This document shows, piece after piece, positions 7,763 through 14,655 of a DNA stretch of 20,103 nt. The translations under genes and the position numbers were made by a program. The notes below the pieces were generated by a model. The model was not told the DNA's origin, did not search any database, and was given only the letters and a program-made list of their open reading frames with translations. Each line of letters starts with the position of its first letter. Positions within the stretch are counted from its first letter, which is position 1. Origin of the DNA: JANNRR01 sp031401675 (GTDB lineage: Bacteria; Pseudomonadota; Alphaproteobacteria; Rhodobacterales; Rhodobacteraceae); NCBI GenBank assembly GCA_031401675.1, contig JANNRR010000066.1, positions 1-20,103 of the forward strand, written 5' to 3'.

Positions 7763-7779
7763 CCAACCTCTTCTAGGCT
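7751..7779 (+). promoter_or_regulatory. Candidate promoter of the btpA-M42-kinase operon
   Basis: TTGCCT (7751-7756) and TAGGCT (7774-7779) are separated by exactly 17 bases. Transcription would begin near 7786, giving a leader of about 17 bases before the GTG start at 7803 that still includes the G-rich ribosome binding site. The identical -10 hexamer TAGGCT recurs in the candidate promoter of the solute-binding protein gene (14529-14534). Confidence 0.42.
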
Positions 7780-7802
7780 TGCGGGAAAGCGGGGGGACAT
7801 TG

Positions 7803-8621
7803 GTGGGAAAATTCAGGCGGGTGTTCGGGGCTGCCAAGCCGGTGATCGCGATGGTGCACCTTGGCGCGCTGCCGGGGGCGCCGCTCCATGATGCGGACCG
7901 CGGGCTGGACGGGTTGGTGGCAGACGCGGCGGCCGACCTGGCGGCGCTGCAGGCGGCGGGTGTCGATGCCGTGATGTTCGGCAATGAAAATGACCGGCCC
8001 TATGAATTCAAGGTCGACACCGCCTCGACCGCGACCATGGCCTATGTCATCGGCCAGTTGCGCCGCCAGATCACTGTCCCGTTCGGGGTCAACGTGCTGT
8101 GGGATCCGATGGCGACAATGGCGCTGGCCGCTGCCACTGGTGCCGCCTTTGCGCGCGAGATATTCACCGGTGCCTATGCCAGCGACATGGGACTCTGGAC
8201 CCCCAATGCCGGGGCGGCGATGCGCTACCGCAACAGGCTGGGACGCAGCGACCTGGCACTTTTATACAATGTTTCAGCGGAGTTCGCGGATTCTCTTGAT
8301 AGACGCCCCTTGCCGGACCGGGCACGGTCGGCGGTGTTTTCCTCGATCCCGGATGCCGTCCTCGTCTCGGGCCAGATCACCGGCGAAGCCGCCCGGATGC
8401 AGGACCTGGAGGCGGTGAAGCAGGCCCTGCCCGGAACGCCGGTGCTGGCCAATACCGGGGTCAAGCATGAAACGGTGGCCGAGGTTCTGCGGATTGCCGA
8501 TGGCTGCGTGGTCGGGTCGTCGCTGAAAGTCGATGGTCACACCTGGAACAAGGTCGATCCCGACCGGGCCCGCGACTTCATGGACCGGGTCAGGGCTGTG
8601 CGCGGGCAGGCTGGCCGATGA
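7803..8621 (+). CDS. BtpA/SgcQ family TIM-barrel protein
   Basis: A 272-residue protein of the BtpA family, named after a cyanobacterial photosystem I biogenesis factor. Most bacterial members (for example E. coli SgcQ) sit in sugar catabolic operons and have no proven reaction. Family hallmarks are IAMVHLGALPGAP near the N-terminus, VDAVMFGNENDRPY, the FGVNVLWDP strand, and the C-terminal phosphate-site-like segment NTGVKHETVAEVL...DGCVVGSSLKVDG. I chose GTG at 7803, with GGGGGG ending 6 bases upstream; a TTG one codon earlier is possible, while the longer frame to 7695 runs into the divergent promoter. Its ATGA overlap with the M42 gene shows translational coupling. Given its neighbours, a role as a sugar-phosphate aldolase, isomerase or phosphorylase-like enzyme is conjecture. 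Confidence 0.87.
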   Translation: MGKFRRVFGAAKPVIAMVHLGALPGAPLHDADRGLDGLVADAAADLAALQAAGVDAVMFGNENDRPYEFKVDTASTATMAYVIGQLRRQITVPFGVNVLWDPMATMALAAATGAAFAREIFTGAYASDMGLWTPNAGAAMRYRNRLGRSDLALLYNVSAEFADSLDRRPLPDRARSAVFSSIPDAVLVSGQITGEAARMQDLEAVKQALPGTPVLANTGVKHETVAEVLRIADGCVVGSSLKVDGHTWNKVDPDRARDFMDRVRAVRGQAGR

Positions 8622-9706
8622 TCGATCTGCTGAAGGAACTGATGCTGATCCCGGGCCTGTCCGGGCATGAAGACAGGGTGCGCCGGGCCATCGCGCGGCA
8701 TCTGGCGGCCCTGGGGCTGCCCGGCCGCACCGACCGGCTGGGCAACCTGATTGCGACGCTGCCCGGTGATCCGGCGCTGCCATCGGTGCTGGTCTTTGCC
8801 CATATGGATCAGCTGGGCTTTGTCGTCCGCAAGATCGAGGCGTCGGGTCTGATCCGGGTGGAACGGCTGGGCGGCGTGCCGGAACGGGCGCTGGCGGCGC
8901 AGGCGGTGCTGCTGTGCGTCGGCGAGGGACGCGACGTGACCGGGGTCATCGCCAACAAGAGCCACCACGCCACGACGCCCGAAGAAAAGTACCGGGTGTT
9001 GACCTATATGGAAATCCACATCGACGCCGGATTTGCCTCAGCCGCCGAGGCGGCTGCGGCGGGGGTGCGGATCGGCACGCCGGTGGTGTATCTGCCGCGT
9101 GTGCTGGACCTGGCGGGCGGCAGGCTGGCAGGCACATCGGTCGATGACCGGGCCGGCTGTGCGGTGCTGATCTTACTGGCCCGCGCCCTGCTTGGCCGGA
9201 TGCAGGGGCCGACGGTGCATCTGGTCTGGTCGGTGCAGGAGGAGTTCAATCTGCGCGGGGTGTTGCCTGCGGCGCAGACGCTTCTGCCCGACATCGCGAT
9301 CCAGATCGACCTGCTGCTGGCCGCCGACACTCCGGACATGGAATATCGTGGTGAAGTGGAACTGGGGGCAGGGCCGGGGATCAGCCTCTATTCCTTCCAC
9401 GGGCGCGGCACGCTGAACGGGGTGATCCCGCATCCGGCGCTGGTCGGTCTGTTCGAAGCGGCGGCGGTCGAAGCCGGCACCGGGCTGCAAAGATCGGCCC
9501 ACACCGGCGCGCTGACCGATCTGTCCTATGTGCAACTGGTTGGCGAAGGGGTGGCGGCGCTGGATGTCGGCTTTCCGATGCGCTACTCGCACTCCGCGCT
9601 GGAGGTTGTTGATATGGCCGATCTTTCCGGGCTTGTCTCCCTGCTGGATGCGGCGCTGTCGCGGATCGACGCGGGCTTCAGCCTCGACCGGGATGCGTGG
9701 ACTTGA
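8618..9706 (+). CDS. M42-family metallopeptidase (SgcX-like aminopeptidase/hydrolase)
   Basis: A cytoplasmic dinuclear-metal hydrolase of the M42 glutamyl aminopeptidase family, 362 residues. The metal and catalytic residues are in order: AHMDQLGFVV (H62, D64), SVDDRAGCAVL (D176/D177, the shared bridging ligand), SVQEEFNLRGV (general base and ligand E208-E209), AADTPD (D237) and the final RYSHSALEVVDMADL (H325). The start ATG overlaps the stop of the btpA-like gene (ATGA), and its own stop overlaps the kinase start (TGATG). The same pair, an M42 protein next to a BtpA-family protein, occurs in the E. coli sgc locus (sgcX, sgcQ), where its substrate is likewise unknown. Members near sugar genes may act on glycosylated or acylated small substrates rather than peptides; that is inference. 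Confidence 0.9.
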   Translation: MIDLLKELMLIPGLSGHEDRVRRAIARHLAALGLPGRTDRLGNLIATLPGDPALPSVLVFAHMDQLGFVVRKIEASGLIRVERLGGVPERALAAQAVLLCVGEGRDVTGVIANKSHHATTPEEKYRVLTYMEIHIDAGFASAAEAAAAGVRIGTPVVYLPRVLDLAGGRLAGTSVDDRAGCAVLILLARALLGRMQGPTVHLVWSVQEEFNLRGVLPAAQTLLPDIAIQIDLLLAADTPDMEYRGEVELGAGPGISLYSFHGRGTLNGVIPHPALVGLFEAAAVEAGTGLQRSAHTGALTDLSYVQLVGEGVAALDVGFPMRYSHSALEVVDMADLSGLVSLLDAALSRIDAGFSLDRDAWT

Positions 9707-11193
9707 TGACCTACACGCTGGGCGTCGATATCGGGACGTTCGAATCCAAAGGGGTTCTGGTCGATGCCACCGGCCGGATCGTGGCCGAAGCCCGGCAGCC
9801 GCACCGGATGATCGTGCCGCAGCCAGGCTGGGCCGAACACCGCGCCGACGAGGACTGGTGGGGCGACTTCGTCGCGATCACCCGGGCGATCCTGGCGTCA
9901 TCAAACGTGCCGCCCGCTGCCATCGCCGCCGTCGCGGTGTCGGCCATCGGCCCCTGCCTGCTGCCGGTGGACGCGGCCGGTGCGCCCTTGATGAACGGCA
10001 TCCTGTACGGTGTCGATACCAGGGCGATGGCCGAGGTGGCGGAGTTGTCGGCCCGGATCGGACAAGAGGTGATCCTTGATCGCTGCGGCAATGCGCTGAC
10101 CTCGCAGTCGGTCGGGCCGAAGATTCTGTGGCTGCAGCGAAACCGGCCGGAGATCTACGCGAAAACCCGCCATTTCCTGACATCGACCAGCTACATCGTG
10201 ATGAAGCTGACCGGGCAGGTGGTGATCGACCACTATACCGCCGCCAACTTCTCGCCGTTTTATGACGTGGACCGGCTGGACTGGTGCGACGATCTGGCCC
10301 CCGGAATCGCCCCGCGCGACAAGCTGCCGCGTCTCATGTGGTCGTCCGAGATCGCCGGTCAGGTCAGCGAACAGGCCGCGGCCCTGACCGGCCTTGCCGC
10401 CGGGACGCCGGTGACCACCGGCACGATCGACGCGGCAGCCGAGGCGTTGAGCGTCGGGGTGGCGGACCCCGGCGATATGATGATGATGTACGGCTCGACC
10501 ATCTTCATCATCAGCCTGACCGATGCGCGGGTCCGGGATGGGCGGCTGTGGTATGCACCGTGGCTGTTCAGGGGGCAGCACGGGTCGATGGCCGGCCTTG
10601 CGACCTCGGGCACGCTGACGCACTGGTTTCGCGACAACCTGGCCGCCGATCTGCCCGCAGACGAGGCGTTTCAGCGGCTGGCAGCCGAGGCGGCCACATC
10701 ACGTCCTGGCGCGAACGGGCTGATCCTGCTGCCGTATTTCTCGGGAGAGCGGACGCCGATCCACGATCCGCACGCCAAGGGGGTGCTGTTCGGGCTGAAC
10801 CTGACCCACACTCGCGGCGACATCTATCGCGCCTTGCTTGAAGGCATCGCCTACGGCACCAACCATGTCATCGAAACCTATGCCGGGCTGGGCCAGAACC
10901 CGGTGCGGCTGTTGGCGGTAGGCGGCGGGACCAGAAACCGGCTGTGGTTGCAGGCCACCTCGGATGTCACCGGCATCGATCAGATCGTCTGCGAAAAGAC
11001 GGTCGGGGCGTCCTTTGGCGATGCCTTTCTGGCGGCGCTGGCCATCGGTGCCGTCAACCGGGCGGATATCGCGGCCTGGAACCCGGCAGCAGACTTGATC
11101 CGGGCCGCCCCGGACCCGGCCTATGCAAAGGGCTACCGGCTGTTTCGCCGGCTTTATGATCAGACCCGGGATATCGCGGCGGAGTTGGGTTAG
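9706..11193 (+). CDS. FGGY-family carbohydrate kinase (xylulokinase-like)
   Basis: An ATP-dependent sugar kinase of 495 residues in the FGGY family (xylulokinase, gluconokinase, ribulokinase and relatives). The N-terminal phosphate loop reads LGVDIGTFESKGVLVDATG. GWAEHRADEDWW is the typical early segment. The catalytic base is probably D242 in TTGTIDAAAEAL. The C-terminal ATPase segment contains GVLFGLNLTHTRGDIYRALLEGIAYG and LLAVGGGTRNRLWLQATSDVTG. I favour the ATG at 9706 (TGATG overlap with the upstream stop, no clear ribosome site, so probably translated by coupling) over an in-frame GTG at 9697. Overall layout is closest to xylulokinase-type proteins, but the substrate, presumably a ketose or polyol made by this pathway, cannot be fixed from sequence. 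It ends 49 bases from the convergent ribokinase gene, and I see no clear terminator there. Confidence 0.92.
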   Translation: MTYTLGVDIGTFESKGVLVDATGRIVAEARQPHRMIVPQPGWAEHRADEDWWGDFVAITRAILASSNVPPAAIAAVAVSAIGPCLLPVDAAGAPLMNGILYGVDTRAMAEVAELSARIGQEVILDRCGNALTSQSVGPKILWLQRNRPEIYAKTRHFLTSTSYIVMKLTGQVVIDHYTAANFSPFYDVDRLDWCDDLAPGIAPRDKLPRLMWSSEIAGQVSEQAAALTGLAAGTPVTTGTIDAAAEALSVGVADPGDMMMMYGSTIFIISLTDARVRDGRLWYAPWLFRGQHGSMAGLATSGTLTHWFRDNLAADLPADEAFQRLAAEAATSRPGANGLILLPYFSGERTPIHDPHAKGVLFGLNLTHTRGDIYRALLEGIAYGTNHVIETYAGLGQNPVRLLAVGGGTRNRLWLQATSDVTGIDQIVCEKTVGASFGDAFLAALAIGAVNRADIAAWNPAADLIRAAPDPAYAKGYRLFRRLYDQTRDIAAELG

Positions 11194-11242
11194 GATCGGG
11201 GTGCAGACGCCGGGGTTTGTCGCAGGAAACTAACGGCAGCCC

Positions 11243-12163
11243 TCACGTCCTTGCCATCAGTGCCGCAACTTCGGCGGCGTACGGCATCGACGGAGCGGTG
11301 CCGGGCCGGGTGACTGAAATGCCCGCAACGGCAGCGCCGAAGATCACCGCCTGCACCGGGTCGTCGCCGCGCGCCAGTGCCGCCGCGAAGCCGCCATTGA
11401 AAGCATCGCCCGCGCCAGTGGTTTCAACCACCGGACCGGCGTTGAAGATCGGAATCAGTTGCCGGTGGCGGGGCGAGTGAAAATAGGCCCCGCGTTCGCC
11501 CAGCGTGATGATCGCGGTGCCGACGCCGCGCGCCAGCAGCGCCTCGGCGGCGCGGGCGGCATCTTCCACCGTGACCACCGGAATCCCGGTCAGATGCTCC
11601 ACCTCGGTCTCGTTCGGGGTGACATAGTCGCACAGCGCCAGCATCTCGTCGGTCAGGGCAGCAGCCGGGGCCGGGTTCAGAATCGTGGTGACGCCTGCCG
11701 CCCGGGCAATCTGCAAGGCGCGCAGCGCCGCCGGCATCGGCTGTTCCAGCTGGGTGACAAACACCCGAGCCCCCTCGATCAAAGCCCGCTCGGCCTCGAT
11801 GTCGGCCACCGAGATCGTCGCGGCAATGCCGGGGCAGATGATGATGGCGTTGTTGCCGGTGGCCTCTTCGATGAAGATATAGGCGGCTCCGGTGTAACTG
11901 TCCGCCGATTGCTGCACCCGTGGCTTGACGCCGGACTCGGCCCAGGTTTTCAGGGCCATGTCGGCAAAGGTATCGCGCCCAAGCTTGGACAGAAACGTCA
12001 CATCGCCACCAACGCGCGCTGCGGCGACCGCCTGATTGGACCCCTTGCCGCCGGGGCCAAGGGCAAAGCTGTTGCCCATGATGGTTTCGCCGATGCGCGG
12101 CGCGCGGTCGGCGCGGTAGGCGGTATCGGCGACGAACACCCCCAGGATGACAACTGCGGTCAT
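11243..12163 (-). CDS. rbsK: Ribokinase (PfkB-family sugar kinase)
   Basis: A PfkB/ribokinase-fold kinase of 306 residues, phosphorylating ribose or a similar sugar at the 5-OH. The signature GPGGKGSNQAVAAAR (residues 36-50), the NPAPA strand (163-167), the NETE motif (184-187) that coordinates Mg-ATP, and TTGAGDAFNGGFAAAL with catalytic D253 are all intact. Length and motif order fit ribokinase best among PfkB members. It is the last gene of the minus-strand operon: its ATG follows the stop of the mutarotase gene after one base, with the ribosome site lying inside that gene. A RbsD/FucU mutarotase directly upstream supports a pyranose-to-furanose or anomer conversion ahead of phosphorylation, as in ribose use. 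Nucleoside-derived or other pentoses are alternatives. Confidence 0.9.
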   Translation of the reverse strand: MTAVVILGVFVADTAYRADRAPRIGETIMGNSFALGPGGKGSNQAVAAARVGGDVTFLSKLGRDTFADMALKTWAESGVKPRVQQSADSYTGAAYIFIEEATGNNAIIICPGIAATISVADIEAERALIEGARVFVTQLEQPMPAALRALQIARAAGVTTILNPAPAAALTDEMLALCDYVTPNETEVEHLTGIPVVTVEDAARAAEALLARGVGTAIITLGERGAYFHSPRHRQLIPIFNAGPVVETTGAGDAFNGGFAAALARGDDPVQAVIFGAAVAGISVTRPGTAPSMPYAAEVAALMART

Positions 12164-12164
12164 C

Positions 12165-12623
12165 CTACCAATTCCCGGCCTCGGGTCCGATCACGCCCTT
12201 GCGGAACGCGAAGCACCCGTAAAACCGCCGCTCGTGAGTCTGGATCACCGCATAGGCGCGTTTGGCACGGTCATAGAACGCATAACGCTCGACGCTGATC
12301 ATCGGCCAGCTCTTGCCTTCGGCGGCATCGATCTCTGCCTGAACTTCCTGCATTACCGGCAGGATTTCACCGGGTTTTCCCACAACCTCCATCCGCGCGG
12401 CAGCATCGGTCACAAAGCTGTCGAGCGGATAGAGCGACAGCACCGCCCGCACCACCCTTGCAGCAGACGCATCGATGCGCAGCACTGACCCCAGCACGGT
12501 TTCGGCGGCCACCGAATCGGCGGGGAAATTGGTGTCGCAGATGATCAGATCATCGCCATGCCCCATGGCACGCAACGCCTGCAACACATCGGCGTTCAGC
12601 AGCGGGTCTATGCCTTTCAGCAT
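12165..12623 (-). CDS. RbsD/FucU family sugar mutarotase
   Basis: A 152-residue mutarotase of the RbsD/FucU family, which interconverts anomers or ring forms of ribose or L-fucose before they meet the next enzyme. Diagnostic pieces are the early AMGHGDDLIICDTNFPA (active-site His and Asp), VERYAFYDRAKRAYAVIQT, and the closing ERRFYGCFAFRKGVI. The FYDRAKRAYAV block and the position of the Tyr-Gly pair look more like FucU (L-fucose mutarotase) than RbsD. The start ATG 12623 has AGGAGG 5 bases upstream, and the stop codon TAG of the preceding SGNH gene is itself the first part of TAGGAGG, so the genes are tightly coupled. Next to ribokinase it fits a ribose-like sugar; next to an aldose dehydrogenase locus it fits a fucose-like one. 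Confidence 0.9.
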   Translation of the reverse strand: MLKGIDPLLNADVLQALRAMGHGDDLIICDTNFPADSVAAETVLGSVLRIDASAARVVRAVLSLYPLDSFVTDAAARMEVVGKPGEILPVMQEVQAEIDAAEGKSWPMISVERYAFYDRAKRAYAVIQTHERRFYGCFAFRKGVIGPEAGNW

Positions 12624-12632
12624 CGCATCCTC

Positions 12633-13277
12633 CTAGAATTTCATCGCGGCAATGGTTTTCGCGACGGCGCGGCCAAGTTTGCCGTGTTCGGTCGCATCGA
12701 AATGCACACCGTCAAGCGGGCTGGAGGCGATGACCTGCCCGGCATCCAGCAGCTGGGCGCCGCGCTTGGCCGCGACCCTTGCATATTCCGGTGCCAGACG
12801 GCGGGATTTGGCGGCGCCACCGGCAAACATCTCGGCCAGGCAGCCAGCCTCCAGCACCGGTGGCGGGCAGATCAGCAACTTGGCAGGGGCGGCACCATCC
12901 GGGCCGCTTTCGCTGGCGAGGATGATTTTCAGCAGCTTTTCCACCCCGTCGGCGATTTCGCGTGGGCTGAGGTTCAGGGCAAGCTTCAGATCATTGGTGC
13001 CCAGCATCACCACCACCAGATCAAGCGGTCTGTGGCTGGCAAGCAGGGCGGGCAACAGTTTCAGGCCGTTGCGCATCGCGCCCTCGACCGGGTCGTCATG
13101 CACGGTGGTGCGCCCGCCCAGCCCCTCCTCGACCAGATGCCAGCCGGGTCCGAGGGTGTCGGCCATCACGCCGGGCCAGCGGGTAGCGCGGTCGTACCGG
13201 GCGCTGGTGTCGAAATCGGGCATTGGCGGTGTGCCGTGGCTGTTGCTGTCGCCATAGACCAGGACTATTCTTGTCAT
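12633..13277 (-). CDS. SGNH/GDSL hydrolase, arylesterase-acyltransferase type
   Basis: A 214-residue SGNH-fold esterase without a signal peptide, so it is cytoplasmic. All blocks are visible: block I YGDSNSHG (nucleophile S11), block II EEGLGGRTTVHDDP (oxyanion Gly, about residue 54), block III MLGTNDLK (N95), and block V LDGVHFDATEHG (D189, H192). From memory it resembles the mycobacterial acyltransferase/arylesterase MsAcT group (EEGL-RTT, PLDLVIIMLGTND). The start lies one base after the ABC ATPase stop, and its stop forms part of the next gene's ribosome site. Placement between a transporter ATPase and sugar enzymes suggests it removes an acyl group from an imported sugar, nucleoside or glycoside; that role is inferred. 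Confidence 0.9.
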   Translation of the reverse strand: MTRIVLVYGDSNSHGTPPMPDFDTSARYDRATRWPGVMADTLGPGWHLVEEGLGGRTTVHDDPVEGAMRNGLKLLPALLASHRPLDLVVVMLGTNDLKLALNLSPREIADGVEKLLKIILASESGPDGAAPAKLLICPPPVLEAGCLAEMFAGGAAKSRRLAPEYARVAAKRGAQLLDAGQVIASSPLDGVHFDATEHGKLGRAVAKTIAAMKF

Positions 13278-13278
13278 T

Positions 13279-14334
13279 TCAGAGCCTTATCCCCGTTACA
13301 TGATCAAACAGATGAACCGCCTCGGCCTTGGGGCGCAGGGTTATGGTGTCGCCCGGCTTCAGGGTGTGACGCTCGCGGAACAGCGCCACCAGATCCTTGT
13401 CGCCGGACTTGACGAAGACATAGGTTTCCGACCCGGTCGGCTCGATCACCGATATTCTGGCCGGGAACCCCGCAGGTGCCAACTCCAGATGTTCGGGGCG
13501 GATGCCGTACCGCACCTTCTGGCCCGGTTTCAGACCCGTCGCCGCCCGCGGTGCGGGCAGGGCGTGGCCGTCAACCGTGACCGTGCCGTCGTCAGCAACC
13601 ACACCGTCCAGCAGGTTCATCGCAGGGCTGCCGATGAAGGTTGCGACGAACACGTTGCACGGCGTGTCGAACAGTTCCAAGGGCGTGCCGACCTGTTCGA
13701 TCTTGCCGGCCTGCATCACCACGATCTTGTCGGCCATTGTCATCGCTTCGATCTGGTCGTGGGTGACGAACACGGTGGTGGTTTTCAGGCGCTGGTGCAG
13801 TTCCTTGATCTCGGTCCGCATCTGGATGCGCAGCTTGGCATCCAGGTTCGACAACGGCTCGTCGAACAGGAACACCTGCGGATCGCGCACGATGGCGCGG
13901 CCCATGGCGACGCGCTGGCGCTGACCGCCCGACAGGGCACGGGGGTAACGATCGAGGTACGGGGTCAGGCCCAGTATCTCGGCCGCTGCCTTTACCCGGG
14001 CCGCGATCTGCGGTTTGCTTTCGCCCTTTACTTTCAGCGAGAAACCCATGTTGCCGCCCACCGTCTTGTGCGGATAAAGCGCGTACGACTGGAAGACCAT
14101 GGCGATGTCACGTTCGGCCGGCGCCAGATTGTTGACGATGCGGGCCCCGATGGCGATGGTGCCGCCCGAGATTTCCTCCAGTCCGGCGATCATCCGCAGC
14201 AACGTCGATTTTCCGCAGCCGGAGGGGCCGACCAGCACGACAAAAGCGCCGTCGTCAATCTCCAGGTCAACCGAATGGATCACCGGAACCGCGCCATAGG
14301 ACTTTTTCAGCCCCTTTATCGAGACGCCCGCCAT
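13279..14334 (-). CDS. Sugar ABC transporter ATP-binding protein (MsmK/UgpC/MalK type)
   Basis: The ATPase subunit of a CUT1-type carbohydrate importer, 351 residues, acting as a dimer on the cytoplasmic face of the membrane. Walker A GPSGCGKST (36-44), Q-loop Q82, signature LSGGQ (134-138), Walker B LFLDEP-type VFLFDEP (D158, E159), D-loop SNLDAKLR and switch VTHDQ (H192) are complete. The C-terminal 110 residues form the MalK-like regulatory OB/TOBE region (DGTVTVDGHALPAP, YGIRPEHLELAP). ATG 14334 is chosen because a GGGGGG site lies just upstream; a frame from 14376 adds a Gly/Pro leader. It is the first gene of the minus-strand operon with the SGNH hydrolase, mutarotase and ribokinase, and is divergent from the binding protein. 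No permease is encoded in the window. Confidence 0.93.
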   Translation of the reverse strand: MAGVSIKGLKKSYGAVPVIHSVDLEIDDGAFVVLVGPSGCGKSTLLRMIAGLEEISGGTIAIGARIVNNLAPAERDIAMVFQSYALYPHKTVGGNMGFSLKVKGESKPQIAARVKAAAEILGLTPYLDRYPRALSGGQRQRVAMGRAIVRDPQVFLFDEPLSNLDAKLRIQMRTEIKELHQRLKTTTVFVTHDQIEAMTMADKIVVMQAGKIEQVGTPLELFDTPCNVFVATFIGSPAMNLLDGVVADDGTVTVDGHALPAPRAATGLKPGQKVRYGIRPEHLELAPAGFPARISVIEPTGSETYVFVKSGDKDLVALFRERHTLKPGDTITLRPKAEAVHLFDHVTGIRL

Positions 14335-14413
14335 ATTCCCCCCAAACCCCGCACCCGGTCCGGGTGCCTTGGCCAAGACCTAACGCAAGAAAATCCCGCT
14401 TGTCCACGCCAAT

Positions 14414-14447
14414 CCTTGCCGGGGGTCAGGCCTTGCCGGGGGTCAGG
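14414..14447. repeat. Perfect 17-bp tandem duplication in the divergent regulatory region
   Basis: The unit CCTTGCCGGGGGTCAGG occurs twice without a gap (14414-14430 and 14431-14447), identical at all 17 positions. It lies between the divergent transporter ATPase and binding-protein genes, about 60 bases before the candidate -35 box of the latter. It may be a duplicated operator or a simple slippage product. Confidence 0.85.
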
Positions 14448-14505
14448 TACTTCATCATACAGGAAAAAAACCGTGAAGCGACGGCGTGCCCCGCCGCCGG
14501 TCCGA

Positions 14506-14534
14506 TTGACAGGCTGGCGATCGGTGCTTAGGCT
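14506..14534 (+). promoter_or_regulatory. Candidate promoter of the solute-binding protein gene
   Basis: A perfect TTGACA (14506-14511), a 17-base spacer and TAGGCT (14529-14534) make the best housekeeping-type promoter in the window. It predicts a start near 14541 and a leader of about 115 bases. The rest of the 321-base intergenic stretch (14335-14655) holds the tandem repeat upstream and a small inverted repeat CGGCG-TGCCC-CGCCG near 14482-14496. I see no small gene in it. Confidence 0.5.
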
Positions 14535-14655
14535 CTGGTGCACACGGCTGTCGCCGCTGGGGGATGCCGGGGCAGGGGCCTGCTGAAAAGCAAAGAAGAA
14601 CAAGACCCTGCGGCTGAACCCGGGGTGCAAGGATCACAAGTCTGGGAGGACGCAC

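Noticed and set aside
6589..7776. Plus-strand frame of 395 codons
   Set aside because: Antisense shadow of the aldo-keto reductase, whose catalytic tetrad is intact.
11194..11242. Terminator between the convergent FGGY kinase and ribokinase genes
   Set aside because: No stem of useful length or T-tract is visible in these 49 bases.
13300..14586. Plus-strand frame of 428 codons
   Set aside because: Antisense shadow of the ABC ATPase gene.
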